From: Eutrophobius brisbanensis
Lineage (GTDB): Bacteria > Pseudomonadota > Gammaproteobacteria > Eutrophobiales > Eutrophobiaceae
DNA length: 64,000 nucleotides
NCBI GenBank assembly: GCA_038131795.1
Contig: JAYPQE010000003.1
Coordinates: forward strand, 1,178,001 to 1,242,000
Direction: 5' to 3'
The first letter of the stretch is position 1. Each line of letters begins with the position of its first letter. Of this stretch, positions 45,896 to 53,946 are shown piece after piece. The notes below the pieces were generated by a model. The model was given only the letters and a program-made list of their open reading frames with translations. It made no database searches and was not told the origin of the DNA. Both the position numbers and the translations under genes were made by a program.

Positions 45896-46252
45896 TCAAT
45901 CGCACAATCAAACAAACTATTTAAGTTTCAAAATATCCACTGTAATCTATCAGAGACCAATTGCTTTTCAGCAGACTTTGATGGCAATGGAGATTTAGAT
46001 TATGTCGCCCCCATGGGAGAAGGCTGGAGTTATGTGGTTATGAATCCGGGCACAAACAACGTGCAGGTCCTGGAACTAGACGGTGGTGGTGTCGCTGAAC
46101 CTTATTCACCTCGAAACAGTGTAGGACCAAATGGAGAACCCATTGCTGAGTACCCTTCAATTTTAGTACGTTGGGTTGGGAGCGTTCATGTGGTGTATAC
46201 ATGGGACAATGGACAATTTAAAAAGACCACTTTTCCAGGTTCTTTTGAGTAA
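45896..46252 (+). pseudogene. Remnant of a small exported FG-GAP/VCBS-like protein
   Basis: The frame from 45896 to 46252 reads continuously and contains CFSADFDGNGDLDYVAP, a calcium-binding FG-GAP-like motif, followed by WSYVVMNPGTNNVQVLELDG and VHVVYTWDNGQFKKTTF. There is no start codon before the ATG at 46013, which would cut the motif off, and no signal peptide in this frame; a TAA at 45893 closes it upstream. I take it as the 3' part of a gene that has lost its start. The alternative is a 79-residue protein from 46013. Confidence 0.45.
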
Positions 46253-46348
46253 ACCCTCACTTGACTTTCCTTTCATCCTGAACTCATCTGCTTGTAACAA
46301 TAATCCCTGATTATCGAATTAAAGATAAGGAGGGGCTGTAATGAGACC

Positions 46349-46693
46349 ATGATGAAGGTACGCAATCGAAAATCAGAATTAGAAGCCAGGTTAAATGGCA
46401 CCTCCGGTAGCCTTTTCTCCAGACCCAGCGGAAAAGTAGAGCGTACAGTCTACTCCGACGGCACTGAACAACTGAAAATATCAATCAGAGGGCTAAAAAG
46501 ACTGGAAGGCAAGACTGCAATTATCAGTTCAGGGTTATATGAACTCGCCAGAATTATTATTGAAGATGGCCGTGGACGGTATGAACTGGAATCTGGTATT
46601 ACAGGCAAAATACCAGAACTGAAATTAGACGACTCAGTTGATGTCAAAATTAATGATGAAATTGTCATGACAGGCATTCTTTACCAGGACTGA
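46349..46693 (+). CDS. Hypothetical protein, 114 residues
   Basis: Not recognised. Soluble, no signal peptide; a basic N-terminus (MMKVRNRKSELEARLNG) and a beta-rich remainder (LKISIRGLKRLEGKTAIISS, VDVKINDEIVMTGILYQ) that looks like a small beta-sandwich or barrel. A strong ribosome site GGAGGGG at 46329-46335 is ideally spaced for an ATG at 46341, which opens another frame and stops after three codons; the chosen ATG lies eight bases later. This may mean a small indel near the start, or a tiny leader. Confidence 0.5.
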   Translation: MMKVRNRKSELEARLNGTSGSLFSRPSGKVERTVYSDGTEQLKISIRGLKRLEGKTAIISSGLYELARIIIEDGRGRYELESGITGKIPELKLDDSVDVKINDEIVMTGILYQD

Positions 46694-46848
46694 TGGAACA
46701 GCAATTTTATATATTAATATCTGCATTGAAGAGGTTCCTGGATAAGGGTTTATTGCCGTAGATTTTAAACAATAGTGAATAGCCTGATTTACTGGTATGG
46801 TTGAGCATATACTCAAACATAGTCATTACATTATATCCCGGAGAAAAT

Positions 46849-47352
46849 ATGCAGAACTTACTCAAATTATTGATATTTATATTTTTATCTTTCCCTGTAC
46901 TTACACATGCGGATGATTTGACGGATGAAAAGAAACTGCTTATCGATGAATTGCTAATGCTCACCGGGGCAGCGGACCTGGGCGAAATATTCACTCGGAT
47001 CTATATTGCCGAAATGACTAATTTTTTTCGACAGGCACAGCCTGATGCGGATCCCAGGATTTTCACTATTCTTGAAAACGAAGTTAATGAAGTTATTAGT
47101 GATGAAGTAGGAAATAAAAAGATAATCAATGAACTCAGTTACCCCATATATCATAAGTACCTGACCAGTGAAGATCTCGCTGATCTCATAGTATTTTACC
47201 AATCTGCTCTCGGCAAAAAGACCCTGTCTGTCATGCCTGATATCAGCCGTGAGGCCACTCTAGCAGGCCAGGAATGGGGTAAGTCATTGGGCCCACAGAT
47301 CCAACAAAGAATCATGACCCGATTTCAGGAAGAGGGAATAGAATTAGAATAA
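46849..47352 (+). CDS. DUF2059-family exported protein
   Basis: About 167 residues from the ATG at 46849, which has a good ribosome site (CCCGGAGAAAAT). Signal peptide about 1-21 (LLIFIFLSFPVLTHA before DD). The mature part is helical, with the DUF2059 region in its second half: YHKYLTSEDLADLIVFYQSALGKKTLSVMPDI. The function of the family is unknown; it is periplasmic by its signal. Followed after 17 bases by the broken small membrane-protein gene. Confidence 0.8.
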   Translation: MQNLLKLLIFIFLSFPVLTHADDLTDEKKLLIDELLMLTGAADLGEIFTRIYIAEMTNFFRQAQPDADPRIFTILENEVNEVISDEVGNKKIINELSYPIYHKYLTSEDLADLIVFYQSALGKKTLSVMPDISREATLAGQEWGKSLGPQIQQRIMTRFQEEGIELE

Positions 47353-47369
47353 ATTAGTTCAAGCTATAC

Positions 47370-47558
47370 ATGCATATTTTCAAAATCATTGGAATCCTGC
47401 TGGCATGTTACTCTATATACTCAGTTTACGTCGGGCAACTCCATGCCAAGGCTGGAATACGGTGAAAAACTGTCAAGCGTACTGAGAGACCCGGTTATTT
47501 CTGGACGGTACTTATAATATATTTATGCTTAAGTGCTGCACTGATAACTATTTTTTAA
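47370..47558 (+). pseudogene. Small two-helix membrane protein with an in-frame TGA
   Basis: 63 triplets from ATG to TAA. The first 31 read MHIFKIIGILLACYSIYS then VYVGQLHAKAGIR; TGA stands at 47463-47465; the same frame goes on KTVKRTERPGYFWTVLIIYL and CLSAALITIF. The second half has the K-A-G ... R-x-E-x-P-x-Y-F-W ... Y-L character of short membrane proteins I have seen in other gammaproteobacteria (recollection). The TGA could come from TGG or CGA by one change. Either a recent pseudogene or a sequencing error. Confidence 0.6.
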
Positions 47559-47583
47559 TATGTCATGCAGGTCTCTTTAATAA

Positions 47584-47907
47584 ATGAATAATTCGACTGA
47601 TTTCTTCTGGCGAATAGCGAGAATCTTTCTGCAAAAAAGACATGTCTCTGAAGGGACGCTAATGGGTTTCCCCTGTCTTCGTTATAAAGGTGAATTTTTT
47701 GCCACAGCGGATCACCATTCCGGGGATTTAATCATTAAGCTACCCGCACAACGAGTGAAGGAAATAATAGAAGCAGGCGCAGGGCAACCATTTGCACCAG
47801 CAGGCAAGGTATTTAAGGAATGGGTTGCCATCCAGACACGTAGCGCCCACAAATGGGAGACATTAATGGATGAAGCCATACAATTTGCCAAACAAAAAAT
47901 AAATTAA
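47584..47907 (+). CDS. Small MmcQ/YjbR- or TfoX-N-like protein
   Basis: 107 residues, soluble. The conserved-looking core is LMGFPCLRYKGEFFATADH, then LIIKLPAQRVKEIIEAGAG and KVFKEWVAIQ, with a C-terminal helix. This strand-strand-helix order with K-x-W/E-W-V resembles the MmcQ/YjbR and TfoX N-terminal folds; I cannot separate them without a profile search. The role is unknown. Ribosome site weak. Confidence 0.6.
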   Translation: MNNSTDFFWRIARIFLQKRHVSEGTLMGFPCLRYKGEFFATADHHSGDLIIKLPAQRVKEIIEAGAGQPFAPAGKVFKEWVAIQTRSAHKWETLMDEAIQFAKQKIN

Positions 47908-47921
47908 ACTGATAGATTATA

Positions 47922-48137
47922 GTGCAAAGTACAGCAATTACTTATTTGCAACTGGTACAAAAGGGCCATGTCGATGCGTGCACCAAACTGGATATGAGTA
48001 AATGTTACGTGAGATTCAAAGACATTGATGAAATTCATCTTCCCACAATCAGCAATGTTATTGCATCATGTAGTCTGGAAGAATTTATTAAACTCCATAA
48101 TTCCGCATATCATGACAGGCGCAAAAGTAAAAGCTGA
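47922..48137 (+). CDS. Hypothetical protein, 71 residues, GTG start
   Basis: Not recognised. Soluble, with two cysteines and the stretch LDMSKCYVRFKDIDEIHLPT. It starts with GTG and has no clear ribosome site, and its end overlaps the following GNAT gene by 26 bases. It could be a real small gene or chance open frame; the amino-acid composition is protein-like. Low confidence. Confidence 0.35.
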   Translation: MQSTAITYLQLVQKGHVDACTKLDMSKCYVRFKDIDEIHLPTISNVIASCSLEEFIKLHNSAYHDRRKSKS

Positions 48138-48654
48138 CACCGGCAAGTTGGCGCTGAGGACTTTCCAGCAAAGTGACCTGGATAACCTGGTCAACCTCGC
48201 CAATAACAAGGAAGTTTCGAGATATCTGACGGATAGCTTCCCCTATCCATATACACAGGAGGATGCCATCTGGTGGCTAAAGGAAGGTCATAGTCAAAAT
48301 GATATGGTTAACTTTGCAATCACACTGGAAAATGAAATCATAGGCGGTATAGGCATTACGCCCAACAGAGGGTGGCGCTCACACCTGGCAGAAATTGGCT
48401 ACTGGATTGGAGAGCCATACTGGAACAAAGGCTACACAACCTGGGCATTATCTGAAATGACCTCGTATGCATTCACAGGCTTAAAAATAAAGAAACTCTA
48501 TGCCCCGGTATTTGAGGCCAATATTGGGTCCATGCGGGTACTGGAAAAATGCGGATATTACCGTGAAGGAATTTTAAATCTGGAAGTCTTTAAAGATGAT
48601 AAATTTCACAACATCCATTATTTTGCAAAAATAAACCCTGAAGAAGATACCTGA
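48112..48654 (+). CDS. GNAT N-acetyltransferase, RimJ/RimL type
   Basis: About 180 residues. The sequence LALRTFQQSDLDNLVNLANN opens the RimJ/RimL-type fold; EIGYWIGEPYWNKGYTTWALSEM has the acetyl-CoA loop in its usual variant, and KLYAPVFEANIGSMRVLEKCGYYREGIL is the final strand-helix. These enzymes acetylate ribosomal proteins, spermidine or antibiotics; the substrate is unknown. The frame is open back to 48025, but the start at 48112 gives the standard N-terminus. A second GNAT gene follows after six bases. Confidence 0.85.
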   Translation: MTGAKVKADTGKLALRTFQQSDLDNLVNLANNKEVSRYLTDSFPYPYTQEDAIWWLKEGHSQNDMVNFAITLENEIIGGIGITPNRGWRSHLAEIGYWIGEPYWNKGYTTWALSEMTSYAFTGLKIKKLYAPVFEANIGSMRVLEKCGYYREGILNLEVFKDDKFHNIHYFAKINPEEDT

Positions 48655-48660
48655 CCTACT

Positions 48661-49149
48661 ATGAATATTATCGTTGCTGACTACAATAATCCCGAGCACG
48701 GCAGAGATATACTCTATCTACTGGATGAATATGCCAAAGATCCAATGGGTGGTGGGGAGCCACTATCAGACTTTGCCAGGCACAACCTGCTCAGGGCCCT
48801 GGCAAAGATCCCCGGGGCCTTCAGTGTGCTTTGTTATATTGATTCTAAACCTGTTGGCCTGGCAAACTGTTTACAGGGTTTTTCAACCTTTAAGTGTAAG
48901 CCATTAATCAACATACACGATATTGTTGTGATACATGATCAGAGAAACAGGGGTATTAGTCAGACACTGCTGAAAAAAATTGAATCAATTGCCATTGGCC
49001 GGCAATGTTGCAAACTGACCCTGGAAGTCCTGGACGGTAATCAAACTGCCATATCGGCATACAAAAAATTCGGGTTTACTCACTATGAATTAAAATCTGA
49101 ATTTGGGCGGGCAATGTTCTGGGAAAAAGATTTAAAAACAGATTCTTAA
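48661..49149 (+). CDS. GNAT N-acetyltransferase
   Basis: 162 residues. Typical features are YAKDPMGGGEPLSDF near the start (a pattern found in one GNAT subgroup), INIHDIVVIHDQRNRGISQTLL with the acetyl-CoA loop Q-R-N-R-G-I-S, and LTLEVLDGNQTAISAYKKFGF. Directly follows another GNAT gene (six bases) and precedes a hypothetical gene (20 bases), so likely co-transcribed. Substrate unknown. Confidence 0.87.
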   Translation: MNIIVADYNNPEHGRDILYLLDEYAKDPMGGGEPLSDFARHNLLRALAKIPGAFSVLCYIDSKPVGLANCLQGFSTFKCKPLINIHDIVVIHDQRNRGISQTLLKKIESIAIGRQCCKLTLEVLDGNQTAISAYKKFGFTHYELKSEFGRAMFWEKDLKTDS

Positions 49150-49169
49150 AATCATACAGTAAACACAAT

Positions 49170-49496
49170 ATGACGGTAGGACTGAGTGATAAAACCAGAC
49201 AACTGGTCAATCTATATTTTCCAGATGAGGATGACTCAAATATCGTTTCTCAATTACTAACCTCAGAATGCGGTTCAAATATTCCTCTTTGTAATTCCCA
49301 TTCACCAGAAGATATGGAGCGCATCCGTTTCGCTGTTTTAAAACAAACGAATGGAGACATCTCCAAATTTGATCTGGTCCTGAACCTGGCGAAAACCGAC
49401 TGGCGGGACCTGTTAATGGCCGCAGACTTTGGTCATAATCTTCGCGCCCATATCACCTGGTATGAAGAAATCATTGCCAATCCACGAGCTGTTTGA
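49170..49496 (+). CDS. Hypothetical protein, 108 residues
   Basis: Soluble, helical and acidic, with an N-terminal stretch KTRQLVNLYFPDEDDSNIV and ERIRFAVLKQTNGDISKFDLV in the middle, ending in FGHNLRAHITWYEEII. No catalytic motif or signal seen, and no family named with confidence. It closes the GNAT-GNAT series with a 20-base gap and precedes the icd promoter region. Confidence 0.55.
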   Translation: MTVGLSDKTRQLVNLYFPDEDDSNIVSQLLTSECGSNIPLCNSHSPEDMERIRFAVLKQTNGDISKFDLVLNLAKTDWRDLLMAADFGHNLRAHITWYEEIIANPRAV

Positions 49497-49621
49497 CCGA
49501 CTTGATTTATCCAAATCTGTAAAAGCATTCATCACCGGATATTTTTTCCTCGTTTAATACGCTGAAATTACCGCGAATGAAGAAATAATTGCCCTATATA
49601 GCTCATTTTGGGCTATTAAAG

Positions 49622-49630
49622 TGATATAAT
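49622..49630 (+). promoter_or_regulatory. Extended -10 promoter of icd
   Basis: TG-A-TATAAT at 49622-49630 is a perfect extended -10 element, 68 bases before the icd ATG. No good -35 box stands 17 bases upstream, which is usual for this promoter type. ATAGC and GCTAT flank eight to nine bases just upstream (about 49598-49616), an inverted repeat placed where an activator or repressor could act. Confidence 0.6.
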
Positions 49631-49697
49631 CGCCGCCTTTCCGGGAATGCCAATTCCTGCACGAATATACAATCAATGACAATTACCGGGTAATAAA

Positions 49698-51926
49698 ATG
49701 TCTGATACACCAACAATTATATACACTGAAACCGACGAAGCGCCTGCACTGGCGACCTATTCCCTGTTGCCTATCATTAAGGCATACACCAACTCTGCTG
49801 ATATTAACGTTGAAACCAGGGATATCTCTCTGGCCGGCAGAATTCTGGCTGTGTTCCCAGATTATTTATCAAACGACCAGGCCCAGTCTGACGACCTGGC
49901 TGAACTGGGTGAACTTGCCAAGACCCCTGAAGCAAACATTATCAAGCTCCCAAATATCAGTGCCTCGATGCCGCAGATGAATGCGACCATCAAGGAACTC
50001 CAGGCCAAAGGTTATGCACTTCCTGATTACCCCGATGATCCTAAAGACGATAAGGAAAAGAACATCAAGGCCAGGTATGACAAGGTTAAAGGCAGCGCGG
50101 TTAATCCGGTACTTCGTGAAGGCAATTCTGATCGTCGTGCGCCGGCATCGGTTAAAGATTATGCCAGGAAAAACCCTCACTCCATGGGTGAATGGTCTGG
50201 TGAATCAAAAACACATGTTGCCCATATGAATAAAGGAGATTTTTTTGATTCAGAAAAATCAGTTACTGTGGAAAAAGATGATTCATTCAAAATAGAGTTT
50301 GAGGATAAAGCCGGCAATATAACAGTATTGAAAGATAAATCTCCTTTACTGGCCGGTGAAGTCATTGATGCCTGCTTTATCAATGCTGCAGAACTAGACA
50401 ATTTCATTGAAAAGGAAATTGAAGATGCCAAACAACAGGGCATACTCTTTTCACTGCATCTCAAGGCCACCATGATGAAGGTCTCCGATCCCATCCTGTT
50501 TGGTCATGTGGTTTCAGTCTATTACAAGGACGTATTTGAAAAACATTCAGATACCTTCAAAGAGCTTGGTGTCAATCCCAATAATGGTATCGGGGATGTC
50601 TATTCCCTCATCCAGACACTACCGGAAGACAAACGTAAAGAGATCGAGGCAGATATCATGGATTGTTACCAACAGCGTCCAGATCTGGCAATGGTCAATT
50701 CAGACAAGAGCATTACTAATTTGCATGTCCCCAGCGATGTGATCATTGATGCCTCCATGCCGGCGGCCATACGTTCCTCAGGTAAGATGTGGAACAAAGA
50801 CGGCGAGTTACAGGATATGAAGGCCGTTATTCCGGATCGTTGCTATGCGGGAATTTACCAGGAAGTCATTGATTTCTGTAAGAAAAACGGTGCATTCGAT
50901 CCCACGACCATGGGCAGTGTACCGAATGTGGGTTTGATGGCGCAAAAAGCAGAAGAATACGGTTCACATGACAAGACCTTTGAAATTTCCGAAGCAGGCA
51001 AGGTCCGTGTGATTAATGGTAGTGGTGAGCCCCTTCTGGAACATGATGTATCTAAAGGAGATATCTGGCGTATGTGCCAGGTCAAGGATGCGCCCATACA
51101 GGACTGGATTAAACTTGCCGTTAACCGCGCCCGGGCAACCCTGGCACCTGCGGTTTTCTGGCTAAACCCGGACCGGACCCATGACCGTGAATTAATCAAG
51201 AAGGTAAACCAGTACCTGCCGGATCATGATACGGATGGCCTGGAAATTAAAATCATGTCACCCATAGATGCGATACGATTTTCTATGGAACGAATGAAAG
51301 ACGGTAAGGACACCATATCTGTTACCGGAAATGTCCTCAGGGACTACCTGACAGATCTTTTTCCTATACTGGAACTGGGTACCAGCGCAAAGATGCTGTC
51401 TATCGTGCCATTAATGAATGGTGGTGCCATGTTTGAAACCGGTGCTGGCGGCTCTGCACCAAAACACGTTCAACAGTTTGTGGAAGAAAACCATTTACGC
51501 TGGGATTCACTAGGTGAATTTCTGGCGATAGCAGCGTCACTGGAACACCTGGCCCAGGCCTATGATAATCCCAGAGCAAAAATACTGGCCGATACTCTGG
51601 ATATGGCAACCGGGAAGTTATTCATGGAAAATAAATCTCCTTCCAGAAAGGTCAATGAGCTGGACAACCGTGGCAGCCATTTTTATCTGGCTTTGTACTG
51701 GGCCCAGGCGCTGGCAGCACAGGACAAAGATCAGACCTTAGCCGATACATTCAGCTCCGTGGCCCAGGCATTAGCTGATAATGAACTGGCGATTGTAGAG
51801 GAATTAAATAGCGTTCAAGGCGCCCCGGTAGATCTCGATGGCTACTACCGGCCTGCCCCTGATAAATGCGCTGCGTCCATGCGCCCCAGTAATACACTGA
51901 ACGAGATAATTAATAATCTGTCATGA
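49698..51926 (+). CDS. icd: Isocitrate dehydrogenase (NADP), monomeric type
   Basis: 742 residues, the length of the monomeric 80-kDa enzyme (Azotobacter, Vibrio, Colwellia type) and quite unlike dimeric Icd. It oxidises isocitrate to 2-oxoglutarate with NADP in the TCA cycle. Conserved parts are YTETDEAPALATYSLLPI, GNSDRRAPASVKDYARKNPH, VNSDKSITNLHVPSDVIIDA, AIIPDRCYAGIY-like AVIPDRCYAGIYQEVI, and MFETGAGGSAPKHVQQF. It has its own promoter upstream and a strong hairpin terminator right after the stop, so it is a single-gene unit. Confidence 0.97.
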   Translation: MSDTPTIIYTETDEAPALATYSLLPIIKAYTNSADINVETRDISLAGRILAVFPDYLSNDQAQSDDLAELGELAKTPEANIIKLPNISASMPQMNATIKELQAKGYALPDYPDDPKDDKEKNIKARYDKVKGSAVNPVLREGNSDRRAPASVKDYARKNPHSMGEWSGESKTHVAHMNKGDFFDSEKSVTVEKDDSFKIEFEDKAGNITVLKDKSPLLAGEVIDACFINAAELDNFIEKEIEDAKQQGILFSLHLKATMMKVSDPILFGHVVSVYYKDVFEKHSDTFKELGVNPNNGIGDVYSLIQTLPEDKRKEIEADIMDCYQQRPDLAMVNSDKSITNLHVPSDVIIDASMPAAIRSSGKMWNKDGELQDMKAVIPDRCYAGIYQEVIDFCKKNGAFDPTTMGSVPNVGLMAQKAEEYGSHDKTFEISEAGKVRVINGSGEPLLEHDVSKGDIWRMCQVKDAPIQDWIKLAVNRARATLAPAVFWLNPDRTHDRELIKKVNQYLPDHDTDGLEIKIMSPIDAIRFSMERMKDGKDTISVTGNVLRDYLTDLFPILELGTSAKMLSIVPLMNGGAMFETGAGGSAPKHVQQFVEENHLRWDSLGEFLAIAASLEHLAQAYDNPRAKILADTLDMATGKLFMENKSPSRKVNELDNRGSHFYLALYWAQALAAQDKDQTLADTFSSVAQALADNELAIVEELNSVQGAPVDLDGYYRPAPDKCAASMRPSNTLNEIINNLS

Positions 51927-51931
51927 TCACA

Positions 51932-51960
51932 TCCGGGAACTTTTGTTCCCGGACTGTTTT
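51932..51960 (+). terminator. Intrinsic terminator of icd
   Basis: TCCGGGAAC and GTTCCCGGA form a perfect 9-bp stem with a four-T loop, followed by CTGTTTTA. It begins five bases after the icd stop codon. The T run is short but the stem is strong, and position and shape fit a Rho-independent terminator. Confidence 0.85.
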
Positions 51961-52031
51961 ACAGCTAATTGTCTTTTGGACATGATTGGTTAAACTGAGA
52001 TACATACTATAACCGGAGTCCATCCTCGCTT

Positions 52032-53039
52032 ATGCGTACAGGCATAATTGCTTGTTTAATTTTCCTTACCGGGTGTGCCGCACCACCTGATAGGCCCGTC
52101 GTTATCCAGGGTATGACAATGGGGACAAATTACACCATCACCCTGTCTCAGCAACCTGAGAAACCCATCGAGATACTACAGGCAGAGATTGATGCGACGT
52201 TAAAATCAATTAACCTGAAGATGTCTACGTATCTCTCCCAATCCGAATTATCAATCATTAATCAGACACAGAGTCAGGACTGGTTGCCCTTATCACCCGA
52301 ACTTTATGAAGTAATATCCACAGCCATGGAGATCAGCCACTTAACCAATGGTGCCTTCGATATTACGGTAGGGAAACTGGTAAACCTCTGGGGGTTTGGC
52401 CCCGGCGAAATCACAGCGAACATCCCCGAGGAATTAACTATAAAATCTGCACTTAAAACCAGTGGTTACCAGCATATAGACCTTAAAAAACAACCCTATG
52501 CCCTGAAAAAGGGTCACCCTGCGATATACCTGGACCTGTCAGGGATTGCAAAAGGCTATGCGGTGGACAGGATATATGACCTGCTTGACCAGCAAGGTTT
52601 TTCAGGTTTTCTGGTGGATATTGGCGGTGAGGTTAAAGCAAAGGGGGTCCGGAACAACCAGGCAGCTTGGCGTATAGGTGTTGAAAAACCCATGGTGGAA
52701 GGCAGTGAGATTCAGCGTGTTGTTAACTTGAGTAATCAGGCAATGGCCACATCCGGTGATTACCGAAACTACATTGTTCACAATGGTAAGCGCTTTTCAC
52801 ATACCATCGATCCCCGGACAGGGCGCCCCATCCCGCATGAGCTGTTATCAGTTAGCGTCGTAGATGATTCTGCGATGGTTGCCGATGCACTTGCGACGGC
52901 CTTGCTAGTTATGGGGACGGAAAAAGGAATTGAATTTGCTGAGCAAAAAAATATCACTGCATATTTTATCAAGGCTGCATCTGGTACCATGTCTGAATCC
53001 TATACCCGCCAATTTTTACCCTACCTGAGTAACAATTGA
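52032..53039 (+). CDS. apbE: FAD:protein FMN transferase, lipoprotein
   Basis: 335 residues. A lipoprotein signal ends in LTGCAAP, with the lipid-bearing cysteine at about residue 15, so it sits on the periplasmic face. Family motifs are GMTMGTNYTITL, GAFDITVGKLVNLWGFG, DLSGIAKGYAVDRI, LVDIGGEVKAKG and SHTIDPRTGRPI with the magnesium-binding Asp. ApbE attaches FMN covalently to subunits such as NqrB/NqrC or RnfG/RnfD; none of these lies in the window, but their presence elsewhere is suggested. Followed by the DUF3301 gene, a common pairing. Confidence 0.95.
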   Translation: MRTGIIACLIFLTGCAAPPDRPVVIQGMTMGTNYTITLSQQPEKPIEILQAEIDATLKSINLKMSTYLSQSELSIINQTQSQDWLPLSPELYEVISTAMEISHLTNGAFDITVGKLVNLWGFGPGEITANIPEELTIKSALKTSGYQHIDLKKQPYALKKGHPAIYLDLSGIAKGYAVDRIYDLLDQQGFSGFLVDIGGEVKAKGVRNNQAAWRIGVEKPMVEGSEIQRVVNLSNQAMATSGDYRNYIVHNGKRFSHTIDPRTGRPIPHELLSVSVVDDSAMVADALATALLVMGTEKGIEFAEQKNITAYFIKAASGTMSESYTRQFLPYLSNN

Positions 53040-53041
53040 GA

Positions 53042-53392
53042 ATGACGTTTTATCCATTATTCATTTTGACATTCATAGGTTTGATCATACTATTTTGGTA
53101 TGAAAGTATGCGATTCAGGGAGTTTGTCATGGGTATCTGCAGACAAAAATCTCGGGAAAACGACCTCCAACTGCTTGACCAAACCGTCACGTTATCGAAA
53201 ATATCATTAACTGGAAGCATATTAAGCGGCAAAGCTATTGCCAGGGAATACCTGTTTGAAGTCAGCACGAATGGTACCGACAGATTAAAAGGTTATGTAC
53301 AAATGCACGGTAGATGCCTTATTTCCCTGCAAATAGAAAATAATGATGGAGTGACCATTATATATCCCGAAAGACCCATGATGTTAAATTGA
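53042..53392 (+). CDS. DUF3301 small membrane protein
   Basis: About 116 residues. One N-terminal membrane helix (FYPLFILTFIGLIILFWY) then the conserved SMRFREFVMGICRQKSRENDLQLLDQTVTL segment of DUF3301 (shown here in full only up to its key residues R, E, C, D and Q) and a small beta domain, REYLFEVSTNGTDRLKGYV. Function unknown; it is found next to apbE in many gammaproteobacteria. A TTG two codons earlier overlaps the apbE stop; I chose the ATG at 53042. Confidence 0.8.
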   Translation: MTFYPLFILTFIGLIILFWYESMRFREFVMGICRQKSRENDLQLLDQTVTLSKISLTGSILSGKAIAREYLFEVSTNGTDRLKGYVQMHGRCLISLQIENNDGVTIIYPERPMMLN

Positions 53393-53448
53393 TGTGCATT
53401 AAGTCATTTTATAAAATACCATTTATTAAAGATAAATAAGGATTTGTT

Positions 53449-53934
53449 ATGCCTTCTTTTGATATAGTATCCGAAATAGACCAACACGAACTCACCAATG
53501 CCATTGATCAGGCCAACAGAGAGATCTCAAATCGATTTGATTTCAAGGGCACAGACTCACGTATTGAGAAATCTGATAATAGTCTGAAACTCATCGCCCC
53601 CACAGAGTTCCAGGTACACCAGATAAAAGACATACTACATGCGAAACTGGCCAAGCGAAGTATTGATGTTCGCTCCCTTCAGGAAGGCGACATAACCGAA
53701 AGTAATAATGTTGCACAGATGATTGTGACCGTGCAGGAAGGTATAGACAAGGAACTGGCAAAAAAGATTACCAAACTTATTAAGGACACTAAAATCAAGG
53801 TGCAGGCAAGTATTCAGGGGGACCAGGTCAGGGTGACCGGTAAAAAACGCGATGATCTGCAGGAAGTAATATCATTTTTGAAATGCGAAAAAAGTATCCA
53901 ACTGCCTTTACAGTTCAATAACTTCAGGGATTAA
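53449..53934 (+). CDS. yajQ: YajQ-family nucleotide-binding protein
   Basis: 161 residues. Starts MPSFDIVSEIDQHELTNAID, and carries EISNRFDFKGTDSRIE and ITKLIKDTKIKVQASIQGDQ, all signatures of the family; QVRVTGKKRDDLQEVI is near the end. Members bind cyclic di-GMP or other nucleotides and act with transcription factors in some pathogens. The gene stands 56 bases after DUF3301 and ends 12 bases from the convergent antiporter operon. Confidence 0.95.
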   Translation: MPSFDIVSEIDQHELTNAIDQANREISNRFDFKGTDSRIEKSDNSLKLIAPTEFQVHQIKDILHAKLAKRSIDVRSLQEGDITESNNVAQMIVTVQEGIDKELAKKITKLIKDTKIKVQASIQGDQVRVTGKKRDDLQEVISFLKCEKSIQLPLQFNNFRD

Positions 53935-53946
53935 GACCGGCCTCGA

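Noticed and set aside
20565..47558. Stop-codon reassignment as an explanation for the in-frame stops
   Set aside because: Both TGA and TAA occur inside genes, while both also end intact conserved genes correctly (for example pyrC with TGA, the BaeS-like kinase with TAA), and frameshifts are present too.
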